Positions 12,287-25,480 of a stretch of DNA of 64,000 nucleotides are shown in pieces; position 1 is the stretch's first letter; each line of letters starts with the position of its first letter. This DNA comes from Buddleja alternifolia (taxonomy: Eukaryota > Streptophyta > Magnoliopsida > Lamiales > Scrophulariaceae), in the NCBI GenBank assembly GCA_019426215.1, contig CM033399.1, positions 18,963,009 through 19,027,008 on the forward strand, written 5' to 3'. Position numbers and translations under genes: made by a program. The notes beneath the pieces were generated by a model. The model was not told the origin of the DNA. It saw only the letters and a program-made list of their open reading frames with translations, and ran no database searches.

Positions 12287-14424
12287 TGAAAGAGTTAGGT
12301 GCCCGGTGCGCCATTTGTAGGGCGTAGTAGCCGACTCTTTAAACAGTCTTATATTGTATCTTGTCAAGTAATTTAATAAATGGCATTTTCTTCTTTATCT
12401 TATCATTCTATGCAATTAGATAAAGTCCCCTAGATCACTCTTAAGCTATGAGATGTGTTTGGTATCGGGGATGCCAATCATGGAATACGTCTCTAAGGTT
12501 GTGGTCTTAAAGATGTTCCAAGTCATAGAATCATTGAGATAGGGATATCAATGACTCGTAAAGACTTGCACGTACAATGCACACTCTTGGAGAGTGTATC
12601 CTATTCCATGGATACTGATACGGTGTACATCAGTTCATGTATGTGGGTTCTCGTTGGGATCGAGTAAACTGAACAACCCCGCCGAGATTCCATATTGGAG
12701 TCAATGTCGAATTTGGAATCTCCTCGGTTACGTAGGCATAAGATTGGTCCTCATGACTTGAGGCACCATTGGTCGTCTCGTGCATCGCCCACTGTACTTA
12801 GATTTGTCACACGATTCCAGGTGAGTCATAAAGTGGGGCATATTGGGTCCAGTCTGGTTATGTACGGAGGCGCGTGAGTGCCAAGAAAGAATTCGTCACT
12901 GATCATTAGCATCGGCGCATATCCTATGTACTTCACAGTGTATTGACCATGGGAACCTCCGGCCGGAGTAGTATCAATAAGGAGAAGCAGTGTTTCCTCG
13001 CTTGATTGATAAATTGGTCAATGTCACTTAGATCGATATACATAGAATCGAGTTACTGGGATTTCGACTGACATCCAAGTCCTAGATTCGATCGGGATAT
13101 TTGATGGAAGGATTTTACTTATGCGAAAATCGTAATGCGGAAAGGTCACCTAATAATCGTTCATGGCTAGGTCTTCTTGGCGCGTGGCTAGTACTAACCT
13201 TGATTTGTAGGAACCATGAATTAATCGGTAATTAATTCTTGGTCGGATTAAAATACTTTGAGTAATTAAATCTAGCAATGAAAATTGCAAAGGCACAACG
13301 GGGTTGTGTTCCTACTACTAGTACATGAGCGAACCTACAATGGGGTTACACACTTACTCAAGAAAGTTCAATTGCTATGTGAATATTAATCCGGTTTAGG
13401 ATTAAAGTGAAATTGATTAATGAGATTAATTAATTAAGTGGAAGACATTTTAATTAGTAGGCTTGGGAAAATAATTTTTCTATTAATTAATCTTGGAGAT
13501 TAATCATTAACGGAAATTATTATTATCCGGGAATATATTTAAGCTACTAATTTTACTATTAATTAATCATGAAGATTATTTAATTAACAAGTCTTGAAAG
13601 ACTTGGGAGTCATTTTAATTAAGTTGGACTTAATTAAATGAAGTCACAAGAGTGAAATTCAAAGGCAGTCAAAGTTTGACTTGTAATGTTTTTAAATGAA
13701 GAAGAAAATGAAAAATATTCTCTTACACATGTGGTGGTAGTTGAGAATGGAATGTTAGGTGAGAATGAGGTGGTAGGTGAAGAAAAACAAGTCTTCTACT
13801 CCACCTAACACCATATGGCCGAAAATTGGTGGCTATAAAAGGAGGTGTTCTTGCTCTCATTTAAAACTTGATGAAAAGAAAAGAAAAAAAAGCTTAGAGT
13901 TTAGTTCTTCATCTCTAGATTTTTCTAGCTTCTCTTGTGATTCTTGAAGACTTTCTTCTATAGAACTTCTTCTTGAAGATTAGTTGTAAAAGATTATCTT
14001 CCATAGATATTTCTTTTAGTAACTCTTCTTGTCTTCCACCTTTCACTACATAGACTCCATTTCCTTAGAGCATATATCTAGCCAATCTTTTGCTTAAGGT
14101 ATGAACTTACTTGAGGTGTGTCCTTGTAGAGGCTTCTTTCTTTAGGAGCTTATGGTGGTTTGATTCGAACCCCTCCATGTTGAGGTGAGGATTCGAAAAT
14201 GAGAGCCAAAGTTTTTGGTGTGGTTTTCCTTGTGTTGTGGTTTTACACCCTCACTTTAATAAAACCCCAAATCTTGTAATCAGTTTAAAACCCCTTTACT
14301 CGTATTAGTTTTTGTTGTGCATTACTTTGACCCCCTAGCTTGGGATGCCGATATATATGTGTTTTATATACTTTATTTCTTCCGTTGCGCCGGCATCGCT
14401 TGTGGGGGCATACCGATCCTAACA
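12287..14424 (+). mobile_element. Solo LTR (2.1 kb), TSD TATGG
   Basis: Starts TGAAAGAGTTAGGTGCCC and ends CCGATCCTAACA. Flanked by perfect 5-bp duplications TATGG at 12282-12286 and 14425-14429. The Copia-1 reading frame resumes on its right, so it is a clean insertion. It has no internal region, so it was left by LTR-LTR recombination. A TATA box at 13834 and the sequence shape put it on the plus strand. The parent family is probably Copia but is not seen elsewhere in this window. Confidence 0.85.
13834..13840 (+). promoter_or_regulatory. Putative TATA box of the solo LTR
   Basis: 'ggctataaaaggagg' lies about 590 bp before the LTR end and just before the A-rich, CTTCTT-rich stretch typical of an LTR R/U5 region. 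This would be the transcription start of the former retrotransposon. No other evidence of activity. Confidence 0.5.
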
Positions 14425-14429
14425 TATGG

Positions 14430-14665
14430 AAGTAGAGCGAATAGGATGATGGGGGCCTCCCAAGCCCTTTGCTTTGAATAAATCTAAAGCAATTTAGGAT
14501 AGGAGATCTGAGAAAGGGCTCTTGCCTATAAGGAAGAGCAATGGATAGACGTAAAATATATCATGAGGTACTTGAGAAGAATTTAGGATATACTTTTTAT
14601 CTATGTCCATGGAAAACTGAAAATGGAAGGATACGCTTAATCGGAATTGGAGTTTGACAAAGAAG
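14430..14665 (+). pseudogene. Copia-1 RT end / RNase H start relic
   Basis: Readable pieces include a WIDVKYIMRYLRRI block and the following HGKLKMEGYA, matching [14 protein letters not shown] and GELKLEGFT of Copia-2. This is the junction of reverse transcriptase and RNase H. It stops at 14665 where a CACTA element begins, and the RNase H resumes at 25499. Confidence 0.8.
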
Positions 14666-14689
14666 CACTACAAGTGCATGTTTCATTAC

Positions 14690-14950
14690 TAGAACTTTTG
14701 GTAACGAAATTTTTCATTACCCTTTTTGTCCTGTAAAGCCCGTCGCTAGAAGTTTTTGCGACAAACTTTTGGTGTCGTTACAAATGTATTCGTGATAAAG
14801 AATTGTTCCTCACAATATCCTTTGTTTTAGTAACGATTCCGTAGTTACAAAAACTAGTCTAAGACGTTACAAAATAAAGCATTTGTTACTAAAAGTGAAT
14901 TTTATGTTTTTCTTTAAAATATTTTTTGTAATAGTGATTTCGTTACAACT
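14690..14950. repeat. CACTA left subterminal motif array
   Basis: Multiple copies of gtaac/gttac in both orientations, for example 'ggtaacgaaat', 'cgttacaaatg', 'agtaacgattccg', 'gacgttacaaaa' and 'tttgttact'. Arrays of short subterminal motifs near CACTA ends are the binding sites of the element's own DNA-binding protein in characterised relatives. Confidence 0.75.
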
Positions 14951-15810
14951 AGTTATTGTAACAATGTATTTTCCTTACGAATAATAGAAATAATAAATTA
15001 TATTAATATATAATATAACAGTGTTTTTGTCATGAAAAATAAATGTGACAATCACATATTCCTCACCAATTCTTTTTGCCAAATGTTTTTTTCCATTTTA
15101 AAAAGTAGATTATTTATTAATTCTATAGAATCTTGTAAACATACATCAAAGTTTATACAAGATATACTTTCCATAATGAACATTCACTATGATATAGAAA
15201 GCAACAAATCTCATGCTACAAAGCTGAAACAACAATAAAAATCAGTATTTATAAGCATCACCCAAACTAAGGAGATCATCCCAGTTATTACAAAAGAATA
15301 TAATATAGTAACGTCAGTTAGATAAAATATAGAACGACAAAATATGGGACATCATATGGCAGTATGACTCAAAAGAGTATTAACTTAACTAGGTGATCAA
15401 AATAAACGTGAATTCGCATGCTCTATGACTGAGTCATGTACTCCAAAAACCTGCGTATGAGACAAAGATCCAAAATTTAACTAATTATAGAACCTCAAAA
15501 TGTAAAAAGAACAAAATAAATTTCATCAACTTGTCTCCTAATTCACAAGCGTAAAAGACGATGAGAAGAATATGTACTTGAGGAATAAGGAAAAGATAAA
15601 GCAAATGAACCTTGATGAAAGATATGATAGAAATGTACCTATTACTTAATAAATTCTCTGTCCACCTATCTGATATTTTTGATCCACTTTGTTATCTTCT
15701 GCTCAGACATAGATGTAACAAGAAAATTTCAATTTAAAGAGACATTAGAAAGATATGTGCTTGTATCAAGTTAATAAATATACATCAATTCATAATGAAA
15801 ACATAAATGA

Positions 15811-16502
15811 CAAAGTATAGATATGATCTATTTCATCTTGAAATATGATATTATCGAGAATTATAATAATCAACCACCAATACATAACAACCTGATCATC
15901 TACATTCAATGAAATATTAATCATGATGAAAACAGTAACTAGACCATGATACATATATTTACTCACAAGTCTTGGGGCCTTTACACAAAACAAAGATACA
16001 TAAATTATGAACACCGTAACTATTATTGATTATGAAAACAGCAAAAAGAACAAAGATGAACACTGGTATGTGTCATTATTTGAAATTTACTCACTTCATT
16101 CACATTCTCGACAAAGCTAATATAGATAACTAGATATCTGTATAGATATGATCTATTTCATCTTTGTTCAAGACAAAGTATAGGTATGATCTATTTCATC
16201 TTGAAATATCATATTATCGAGAATTATAATAATCAACTACCAATACATAACAAACTGATCATCTATATTCAATGAACTATTAATCATGATGAAAACAATA
16301 ACTAGAACAATGATACATATATTTACTCACAAGTGTTGAGGCCTTTACACAGAACAAAGATACATAAGTTATGGCCACCATAACTATTATTGATTATGAA
16401 AATAGCAAAAAGAACAAAGATGCACACTGGTATGTGTCACTATTTGAAATTTACTCACTTCATTCACATTCTCGACAAAGCTAATATGGATAACTAGATA
16501 TA
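15811..16502. repeat. Imperfect tandem duplication, about 330 bp units
   Basis: Unit 1 at about 15811-16138 and unit 2 at about 16174-16502 both run from 'caaagtata' through 'tcgagaattataataatcaac' to 'gataactagata', with only scattered substitutions. A 35-bp spacer includes another copy of 'tatgatctatttcatctt'. It lies in the noncoding part of the CACTA downstream of its second gene. Confidence 0.85.
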
Positions 16503-16770
16503 GCTTGTGATATTTCATAACCTTTTGGTAAGTGTCACTTTTTTATTCATATATTTGGTACTAATCCAACTTCATAATCTCAAATTTCTAGCGAAAATAT
16601 ATATGCATATGTCAAGAAGTAAAAATCTCGAAACACCTAATAAAATCGTAGTTCACTAAACATAAAGTAATTGGGTTATCAAACAAAAACAGAAGACATA
16701 TTAGGCATGACGTGGATAAAATGAAGTTAGGAGTTTTTTTTTTTTTACTAAAAGAAGTGAAATCAGGAGG

Positions 16771-18643
16771 TTAACACTTACAAGGTTCATGTAGATTGTT
16801 ATGTTGCATAAGAGTTAACATCATTTTTTTCAATTCATTTTGAGAGTCTCTCAAACCTGCTATTTTCTCATTCTGTCTTTTACATCGTTCATTGTAGTTA
16901 ATCATTTCTTGCTGAGATTTTATGCGGGAAGTGGCATCTTGTAATCCTTCTTCTGTGCTACTCAACTCTTCCTTGAGTACCTCAAGCTTTGAAGACTCAC
17001 ATGTAGATTTCTTGGTACATTTAGAAGGTACAACTCCATATCCCAAGACTTTTCACACCCTGTACGTTTACCAAGTTTCTGCTTAACAATTTCCCTCTCA
17101 GAAACTTCACTTCCATTTGATTCTTTTGCTTGATTCCTTATGTTTACCATCTCAGTCTGTCAATTATTCATAAATCCAAGTCTATGATCTTTTGATAAGA
17201 ACATATACATATATATCAACCAAAATAATAATAGTATGTAATTGAACATACATGTAGACCTGCTGCCGTTTCATTTATAAAAACACCATTTTTCATATGA
17301 GTGTTTGCAAAATTGTCCACATCGCTTTGCTTTTCCTTTCAAATTACAAAGTAAAATATAGCAGTAAACATTAGCAAAATCAGAAATGAAAATACACTTA
17401 TTCAAACATCGATCAGGAGATTACCATTTTCAATAGTCGTGTTTGAAACGATTTTGAACCTGAAGTATGAGAATATGGTAAATGAGACCTATTCTCAGCA
17501 TTGATTTTGGACCTTTTCTGCATTTGGAATTAATAAAAATGAAAATAAATAACAAATTTAAGACATAATTTAGTAAGTTTTATTGAATCAAAAGTAAATT
17601 CAATTAATACCTTGAACTTTTCAATCTCAAAGTGATCACACAGAACTCGCCATTTTTGAAGCGGTATCCAATCGAATGGACTGCTAGCTCTTGAATCATC
17701 TCCAGCTAAAACTCTTTTTTTGTATGATTCTGACAATCTGCCTCTCCAATGTGTATGAGCCCTTTGAAACATTTCCTCCATATATGTTGTGATTAATTGA
17801 TCAGACCACCATCCTTTAATATCAAACCATACCTGAAAATAGTAAAGAGAATTAAACAGTCATGTCAAATAAGAAATTATGACATTATGTTTAAAATTAA
17901 AAGTTCAAATAAGAGCATCACCACTAATCTTGCCTCTAATCCAGCATAAACAAACAATTTTTTATGTTCTGGAATATCACTCCAATTGCTTATACAATCA
18001 AGTTCAGGACTATGTCTGACAACAATCCCAATTAAGGTGATTAGCAAATCGACCTGGCTTTTTAAAACCTTTGGGAAACACTATCTCTAGTATCTTCCCA
18101 CCCTGTCAAAATAAAAGTATGTCGTATGATGAAACTAGGATAAATAATTGTAATATGTATTATTAACAATAAAAACTTACATTATCAGCAATAGCTTTCT
18201 CTATTGACTTTCTAGTGCTTGCTCCATGGCCTCTTTTTTTAATGGAACCTAATGTTGTTCATCAACAAGTAAATGTATGTATCTAGTAATTAAATAATGT
18301 GCAAGTAAAATATTATTTGTCGTAATTCATCAAGGTATGCATTCTTACAAGTTGCATTTTCTGAGCTTGGTGGATGACTTTGACTACCAATTCCTTGTGC
18401 ATCCTCGACAAGGTGTGGAGATCTAGATAAAGACGAATGTGGAGGAGGTGGAGATGGAGATGGTGGTGGGAAATCAGTCAAAACAATAGTTGAAGTTGGT
18501 GGCATGGAGGCTGATTCCTGGAAAATTGAAGATGTTTCATTGTTTGAAACTTTACTCCTAGTTATGGGACGATGTAGCACTACTTCTTTAGGTGGCATTT
18601 CTCTGCACATTTCAATAGATATTAGAGTTTTACCATTAAACAA
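16771..18643 (-). CDS. CACTA second gene, En/Spm (PF03004-like) protein
   Basis: The second gene of the CACTA element, probably a DNA-binding accessory protein of the transposition complex. Read on the minus strand it begins near 18643 with a Pro/Ser-rich region (SPSPPPPHSSL). After apparent introns comes the family core at 17850-17530, including WFDIKGWWSDQ, EEMFQRAHTHWRGRLSESYKKR, WRVLCDHFE and, near 17500-17410, NAENRSHLPYSHTSGSKSF. The NRxxxPYxHxxGSxSF phrase is characteristic of the plant En/Spm transposase_24 family. The C-terminus (17046-16771) is a Glu/Lys/Gln-rich predicted coiled coil (EVLKEELSSTEEGLQDA). Exact exon borders cannot be fixed by eye. No obvious stop lies in the core blocks, so this gene is less damaged than the transposase. 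Confidence 0.7.
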
Positions 18644-18818
18644 TATGCAAAAGAATTATGACATAACTATAATTTAACATAGAGATTATTAAACCAAACT
18701 AGACAATCAATGTTAAAAGAAGATAGTCAATTTCATGCCAAAAGTATCACATTTGGTCTTAATATACAAATTTTCATTATGTAAACATACTTCACCAAAA
18801 CTAAGCACAAAATAAAAT

Positions 18819-21800
18819 CTATTTATCCTCCTCGCCTTCAAAATGCAAAAAGTGTCTATTATCATCATCATTTTCACAATATTGGGTGAGTGTTTCATCT
18901 TCTTCATCTGTAGACTCATCTTCAGCATCATCATCATCAATTTCATGTGTTCTTTGTTGACTTATTCTTTCAAAAACTTCTTCATCTACAACATCAAGAT
19001 CTAAATCTTTCCTAGCTAAATGTTCCAAATCATCATCTTCATTTTCAAGCACAACTGTAACCCCATTTGATTCATGCGGCTGAAATGCAACTTGAACCCT
19101 TTGTTCTGCTTCATCCATGGCTTCAATTTCTAGATCTTCATGTCTGCAATGTCCCAAAGATGTCTATGGTGCACAAGTTGTGCAATCTTCCAGTTATGAC
19201 CTAGCTTTGTGTCATTGACATAAAAAGCTTGTTGCACTTGGTTTGGTAGCACAAATGGATCATCTTTATACCAACGAGATCTTGTATCAATACTTACAAA
19301 ATGTTTATCCTTTTGTATTGTTTTTCTGCTGCTAGTGTTAAACCATTCACACTGGAATAACATTATTTTATGTCCATGAAGAAATGCCAACCCTACCACT
19401 CTAGTCAATAATCCATAAAACTCCATCTTTTCATTCTTGTGTTCCCCTTCCACAAACAGTTTGCTATTTTGTGTAGTTTGATTATCATCTCGATCTTTTA
19501 TGTGGAAACGAACCTCATTTACAATGCAACCAGAGTAGAACTTTGTTAGGTATCTTTGAGGACCATTTGCCATTGCCCATAATTCTTCTGATACTTCTTT
19601 TGAACTTTGAAGATGCAACATATTTATCTAGATAGAATCATATGAGAATTTAGTTGATGGGATTGCAAAACCCTTTAACAATTATTTCATTATCATTTAA
19701 ACTTACATGTTCTCTAAACCAATTATGAAAATGCTCTGCATGACACTTTTCAATGTCTTTTTCATTTATCTTCTTGAGCTGTTCTTTATGCTTACTGAGC
19801 ATTGAGCATTGAATAACAAAAGGTTAGTTAATTAAACATAAAAAGTTTTATATTACGATAATTTATACGAATAGGATTTTTCCTCTTACCTCTTGTAAGA
19901 ATCCACTTCACTACAGTTATTCAATATGAACTTTTGAGCCTTGTCTATATCTTTTTGTGGAAGTTCGGGAGAATGCTTTAGAGGTCCAAATGGTCTCACT
20001 TCTAGTACAAAGACAGACAACTCAGTCTCTTGATGATCCTCGGCACCATCATAATTTTGCTCAATTTTGTTGCATCTTGATTCATTCCCATCGATATACA
20101 TAGACATGAATGTTAAACACTCTTTCAGAATATACCCTTCAACAAATGAACCTTCAAGACGAGCTTTGTTACGCACATATCCTTTGAGAGATTTAAGAAA
20201 TCTAATAGCAAGAAACACACCAGCACAATATAATAGTTAATAATGTGATAACTTGGGTCTGTTATGAAATATTCTATGAAAAGGAAGACAATTTACTACA
20301 TTTCAATTGGGTACATCCATCGAGAATGAACAGGGCCAGCAACCTTTGCCTCTTGAGGCAAGTGAACAGCTAAGTGAACCATTATATCAAAAAATGCAGG
20401 AGGAAATATTTTCTCCAATTTACACAAAATAAGAGGAATATTTCTCTCCATTTTCACTATGTCTGCTACCTTTAGTGTCTTCGAACATAAAAGTCTAAAA
20501 AATTCTCCTAACTCAAATAGAGCTTCAGTCACATCCTTGCGTAGGTACCCTCGAACGCCAGCAGGAATTAACCGTTGCAAAAGAACATGACAGTCATGAG
20601 ATTTAAGCCCTAAGATCTTTCCATCTTTTACACATCTAGAGATGTTTGCAGCATACCCATCAGGAAATTTGACAGATTTTAGGAAGTTAAGAAAGCCTTT
20701 CTTCTCACTTGGAGCTAGATTGTAGCATGCTTTTGGCTTTATGGTAGCATTGCCACATTTTTGCAAGTGCAATTCCTTCCTGATATTAAGGTCACACAAA
20801 TCTTCACTTTCTTTTTTTGTATCTTTTGTTTTCCCTTCAATGTTCTGCAATGTTCCCAACACATTATCACATGTGTTTTTCTCCACATGCATCACATCTA
20901 GATTATGATGCAACTTAAGTTTATGCCAATAAGGCAACTCAAAGAAGATACATCTTTTTACCCAATTTCCTTCTTCTATGCTGTGTTTTCTTTTTCTTTT
21001 ACTTGGGTGCTTCCCAGTTTGTCAAATTTATGCTCCAAGTTGTTCAAATTAGAAAGGATCTCTTCCCCTGTCCATTCTCTGGTTTAAAACGTGTTTCAGG
21101 CTTTCCATCAAACAACTTACTTTTTCTATAAGGATGGTCACTATCTAAGTACCAACGATGTCCCATTTTTTAGAATCAGTTTCATAGAAGCAACATGGGC
21201 GGTCCCCGTATCCCTTTGTGGTCCAGCCTAATAAATTACTGAGTGCGGGAAAATCATTAATCGTCCACATAATTGTTGCACGCATTTGAGAAGATTCTTT
21301 ACTTGAAGCATCATAAGTCTCCACACCATTCCATAATTCTTTCAACTCATCTGTCAACGGTCTAAGATAAACATCAATATCTTTTTTAGGAGCACGAGGA
21401 CCGGGGATAAGCAATGGCATCATGAAAAATTCATCTTTCATCCATTTGTATAATGGTATATTATATGGAATGAGTATAACAGGCCACATACTATATGAAT
21501 TCCTCATGTTTCCAAAAGGATTGAATCCTTCACTAGCCAAACCAAGTCTGACATTGCATGAATCTGTGGTAAAAATAAATTTTTGTGCATCAAAATCCTT
21601 CCAAGAAGGGGAATCTGCTGGGTGACTTAAACTGCCATCTACATCAATGCGTTTTTCAGCATGCCACCTCATGTAGGAAGCAGTTTTTGATGACATGAAA
21701 AGTCTCTGCAACCATGGCTTCAAAGGGAAATACCACAAAACCTTGTGAGGAATACGTTTCCCTTTTCCATCATCATATTTCCATCGAGGTTCTTTGTATA

Positions 21801-22542
21801 TAGGACAAAATTCTTCTTCCTCGTTCTCTTTCCAAAATAATGCACAATCATACATACACACATCTATCTTCTTGTAACCCAACCCTATTCCAGAAAGAAG
21901 CTTTCTAGCACAATAAAGAGATGGTGGAACTATATTACCTTCTGGTAAAATGTCTTTAATCAATTCAAGTATCATATTCATTGTCTTGTCTGTCATTCTA
22001 TTTATGACTTTAATTTGAAGTAATTTGACAATGAAAGATAACAAAGAATACTTCTTACAACCAGGGTATAATTCGCGCCTAACATCACCTAAAAGTATGT
22101 CAAAATCTTCTATATTTGATTCAGAAGATTGTTCAAGTAGATTTGCATCTCTCATCTCTCCTATCATTTGAAATAAATCATCCACTGTTTCAATATCATC
22201 ATCATCATCCCCAACATCAAAATCATCATTTTGTATAGGATCATTATTATAAGTATTGTTTGGTCTAGAACAAACTGAATGTGGAATTGTAGATTCTCCA
22301 TGATATATCTATTCCTTATAATACACATAAAGTCCTTTCAAGTGCAAGTCTCTTTTAACTTCAAGATGGCTTTTACGTTTGGTATTTCGACAATCATTGC
22401 ATGGACATAGAATTTTACCATCAAAGCAAAGTACATTTTGCCTTGAAAACTTCAAAAATGATTCTACACCATTAATATATATAGAACTAAATCTATCTTT
22501 TTCATCAATCCAACCTTTTTCGATAGCTGCACCAATGAGCAA
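18819..22542 (-). pseudogene. CACTA TNPD-like transposase gene, damaged
   Basis: Would encode the DDE-type transposase that cuts out the element. Order on the minus strand: a transposase-associated N-terminal domain (22542-22270; CPCNDCRN and YHGE motifs), the TNP2/transposase_21 domain (22185-20600; PCCFYETDS and LDVMHVEKNTCDN hallmark), then DUF4218 (20450-20050; PPAFFDIMVHLAVHLPQE, KGYVRNKARLEGS), DUF4216 (19621-19130) and an acidic tail ending at 18819. One intron is clear at 20202-20299: donor and acceptor restore the family phrase across the join. Damage: TAG at 22309-22311 where relatives have Trp, a frameshift near 21165 in an A-run and another near 21085. Further introns are likely between 19890 and 19620 and near 19140. 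Not functional as it stands unless the lesions are sequencing errors. Confidence 0.85.
20202..20299 (-). other. Intron in CACTA transposase
   Basis: Minus-strand donor GTAGTAAAT at 20299 and acceptor TTGCTATTAG ending at 20202 frame a 98-bp A/T-rich insert. Removing it joins RWMYPIE to FLKSLKGYVRNKAR in frame, the expected continuous DUF4218 block. Confidence 0.8.
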
Positions 22543-22694
22543 TTCTACAATTTAGTTGTAAGATATCAACATTAATTTATTAATAGCATAAAATATAGAT
22601 GAGAATATCTGGAACACTCAATGTGATCATCATACAATGAATCAAATAAAAAAAAATATTTTTCTATCGATATATTGGGAATATATATAAAAAA

Positions 22695-23054
22695 AGGGAC
22701 AATTACAGTGACCTTCCCTGATGCACGAGCTAATTACAAGCCCCTCCCCTCGACTATACGTAATTACAAACACCTTCCCTGCCATCAACACCCGTCTTAC
22801 AATTTACCCCTTCCATTAACTTTTTTTATCTAAAAAAGCTGACATCATTGTCAAAGCATTTCATAAATCCAATTTTACCTTGCATTGATTTCATCTGGAA
22901 GTTGCGTATTTCATAAAAACTGACTTCATTTAATCTATTTCATTAGGTTTTTGGATGGTTTCTTGACGAAAGGGGATGTCTTTGTAATTACACAAGTTGA
23001 GGGAAAGGTGCTATAATTAGTCCTTTCATTAGGGGAGGTCGGTATAATTACCCT
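22695..23054. mobile_element. MITE with long inverted repeats (360 bp), family M1
   Basis: Left end AGGGACAATTACAGTG; the right end reversed is AGGGTAATTATACCG. The inverted similarity continues for about 90 bp, including 'aattacaaacaccttccct' on the left. Flanks are runs of A, so the duplication cannot be measured. A relative lies at 45339-45602. No ORF. The superfamily is uncertain. Confidence 0.7.
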
Positions 23055-23059
23055 AAAAA

Positions 23060-25190
23060 AACCAGAGGTGTACCACAAATAAAGTAATTCATTTCACATA
23101 AGTCATGTTGAATAGTGGTATCACATAAAATTCTATAATTTAGTATAAAATTCTAGGGAACATAATTAAAAGAAGTCATAAAATATGAATAAATAAAGCT
23201 TATATCCATCATAGCATATTATACCTTTCACGTGAGATCCTCAACACCGGACTTGATAAAGTGCTGTCATATAATCAAATCTGCAAAAGCAAAACAAGTA
23301 AGTTATAAAATAAGGGTTTTTGAAGTACATAAAGGTGGCTTAAGGAGGATTAGTCCATAACTAAAAAATAAATTTAAAACACTTTCTCAAATTGCACATA
23401 TCAATAATCAAGTCTTGGTAACTTCATTCCCTTGAAGCAAAGTAGCAACTTCCCTTGAAAACTCTATGGAAGCAAAAAGTCAATCCTTGGACGCTAATTT
23501 CTATTTAGATTTATCCCACGTAGAAATCATTATCGTGATAAAGAGGAGTAAATAACTCCAAGTCGGATCAAAATTTATCAACATTTTTCTTAAAACAAAA
23601 ACCTGATAAGCTTCATACATAGTTTTCCAGGAGAAATTCGATTATTCATTCCAAAAAAAAATTGCACATTAAACAAAAAAGCAATTAAAAAAGAAAAGTA
23701 CCTTTGGGAGATGAAGTGGAATCTTGATAAGAAAAATCCCTAAATTGAACATAATTATTGATGGGTTTAATGTGAGAACAAGAAATGGGGTTGGTTGTAA
23801 AGTGGGTTGGTGAAAATCTGGAGGAGCACATAGCCATGGCTGCTTTTTATAGTGAAATGTGAAAGAATTGCAGCACTACTTACATAATGGTTGCTACTGC
23901 ACCTACCTTTCACCATTAAAACTTTTGCCATTTTTTAAAAAGGGCTTAATATTTCTGGATAACATTCTTTCAGCTAGAAATAAATAAATTTTGTTCAAAT
24001 TTTAGTACTTGAAAGAAGCAATTATTTGCATTTGCCTTGTGTAAAAAAATGTGGGCTTTCATCTATCCAGATGAGTATGAAATTGACAACAAATTCTCAA
24101 AATGGTAACATTAACCGAAAAATCGGCCTGGCCAAGGGTCACCGGTTTGACCTTTGGGTCAACTGTGACTGGACAGGTAATGTCATAATATATAATAAAT
24201 TATAATTAATGTAAAATACGCAAATATGAGAAAAAAAGTATTTCCTACTTTTCTTGAGCCTTTTCACTGTTTCTCCATATATACAAACATAATTTATGCT
24301 AAAATTATACTAAAGACTATACAACAACAATAAATTTCAATTAAACTTACAACTTTTTTCTGGCCCATTCCCTAGAATTTATTTCAATTATATCATTCCT
24401 CTATTCAACACCTAAAAGAATAATTACTTTCTTAGTGATAGTGGAGTTCAACATTCATGCCAAATTGAGAACCTCTATCAATCAATCAATCAAATAATTC
24501 CAAAACATCATGGATAACAAATAGACAACAAAAACCAACAAGCATGAGAAATAGAAAACAATGAATAAAAAAGATTAGGAGAGGAATAGATTTTAGTAGA
24601 AGATGGGTCTTCCTCTTGAACAGTGGAGATGGATTTTGCGGATTGAGGGTTTGGAAAGAAAGCATTTGCACTGAACAGGAGGTCAGGAGCAGCAAAGCGT
24701 GAAGGGAAATTGGGAGTTTTAACTCAAATTTTATATAGAGAAGTGACCTAATTTACACTGAAATGCACTATTCTCCTTCAATTTTCTCCTCCTGTAACCA
24801 AGAAAATGGAACCCAAAATTAGAAAAACCTCATTCAGCTTTTTCCTAATGGGTTAGAGAAATTAACAAAAAATAAGGAGTAATTGTTAACTAGAGATGTC
24901 TATGCAAACATACAAATTGAAACAAAGAAGATGCAAGCTCAATTGTGTGGGGGTGGAGGTGGGGTGGGGGAGTGGGGAGGGGAAGAGTAACTCTTACCTG
25001 GGCGTGCAGAAGAAAATGAGGAGATAAAGTTAGAGTTTTTTAGTTTCTCTTTTTTGACAAGGAATAATTGTAACTTAAAAAAAAATAGGAAATGGAATAT
25101 TTTTTTGGCGCTCATTACAGCCAAAAATATTAACAAAAGGCTTGAATTATCTAAATTTCTTGTAAGGAACTTCTAGTTGTTAGAAATGAA
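23060..25190 (-). other. CACTA upstream region, no gene recognised
   Basis: Lies between the transposase N-terminus and the right subterminal repeats and probably contains the promoter, 5' UTR and possibly a 5' intron of the transposase gene. Short ORFs on both strands look accidental. It holds a hAT-like fragment near 24117-24260 and a short G-rich run 'gtgtgggggtggaggtgggg' near 24944. Confidence 0.5.
24117..24260. mobile_element. Truncated hAT-like MITE fragment
   Basis: 'aaaatcggcctggcc...gggtcaccggtttgacc' followed by 'gtcataatatataataaattataattaat' and 'gaaaaaaagtatttcct' aligns with the left end of the MITE at 26360-26804. Only one end is present, so it is a truncated family member. 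Confidence 0.6.
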
Positions 25191-25480
25191 CTTAAGTAAC
25201 AAATCCTACAATTGTTACCAAAAGACGAACAAGTTGTCATGATTGAGTTGAATTACAATGAACTTTTATCTTTCCGTAACGACAACTTACTTTACGTAAC
25301 AAATTATTAAATTAGTTACTAAAAAATAAATCTTTTGTAACAAGATTTTGGTTTTGGTAACGACAAAGCACATTTGTTACGAAACAGTTTCTCTATGGTA
25401 ACAACTATTGAGCTTTGTTACGAGAAAGCTAGTTCTTGTGACAAATTATGAGTTCATTACTATTATTTTTCTCATTAGAA
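25190..25480. repeat. CACTA right subterminal motif array
   Basis: At least ten gtaac/gttac cores, such as 'ccgtaacgacaactt', 'ttacgtaacaaat', 'ttttgtaacaag', 'ttggtaacgaca', 'atttgttacgaa' and 'atggtaacaac'. Equivalent to the array at 14690-14950 and consistent with accessory-protein binding sites. Confidence 0.75.
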
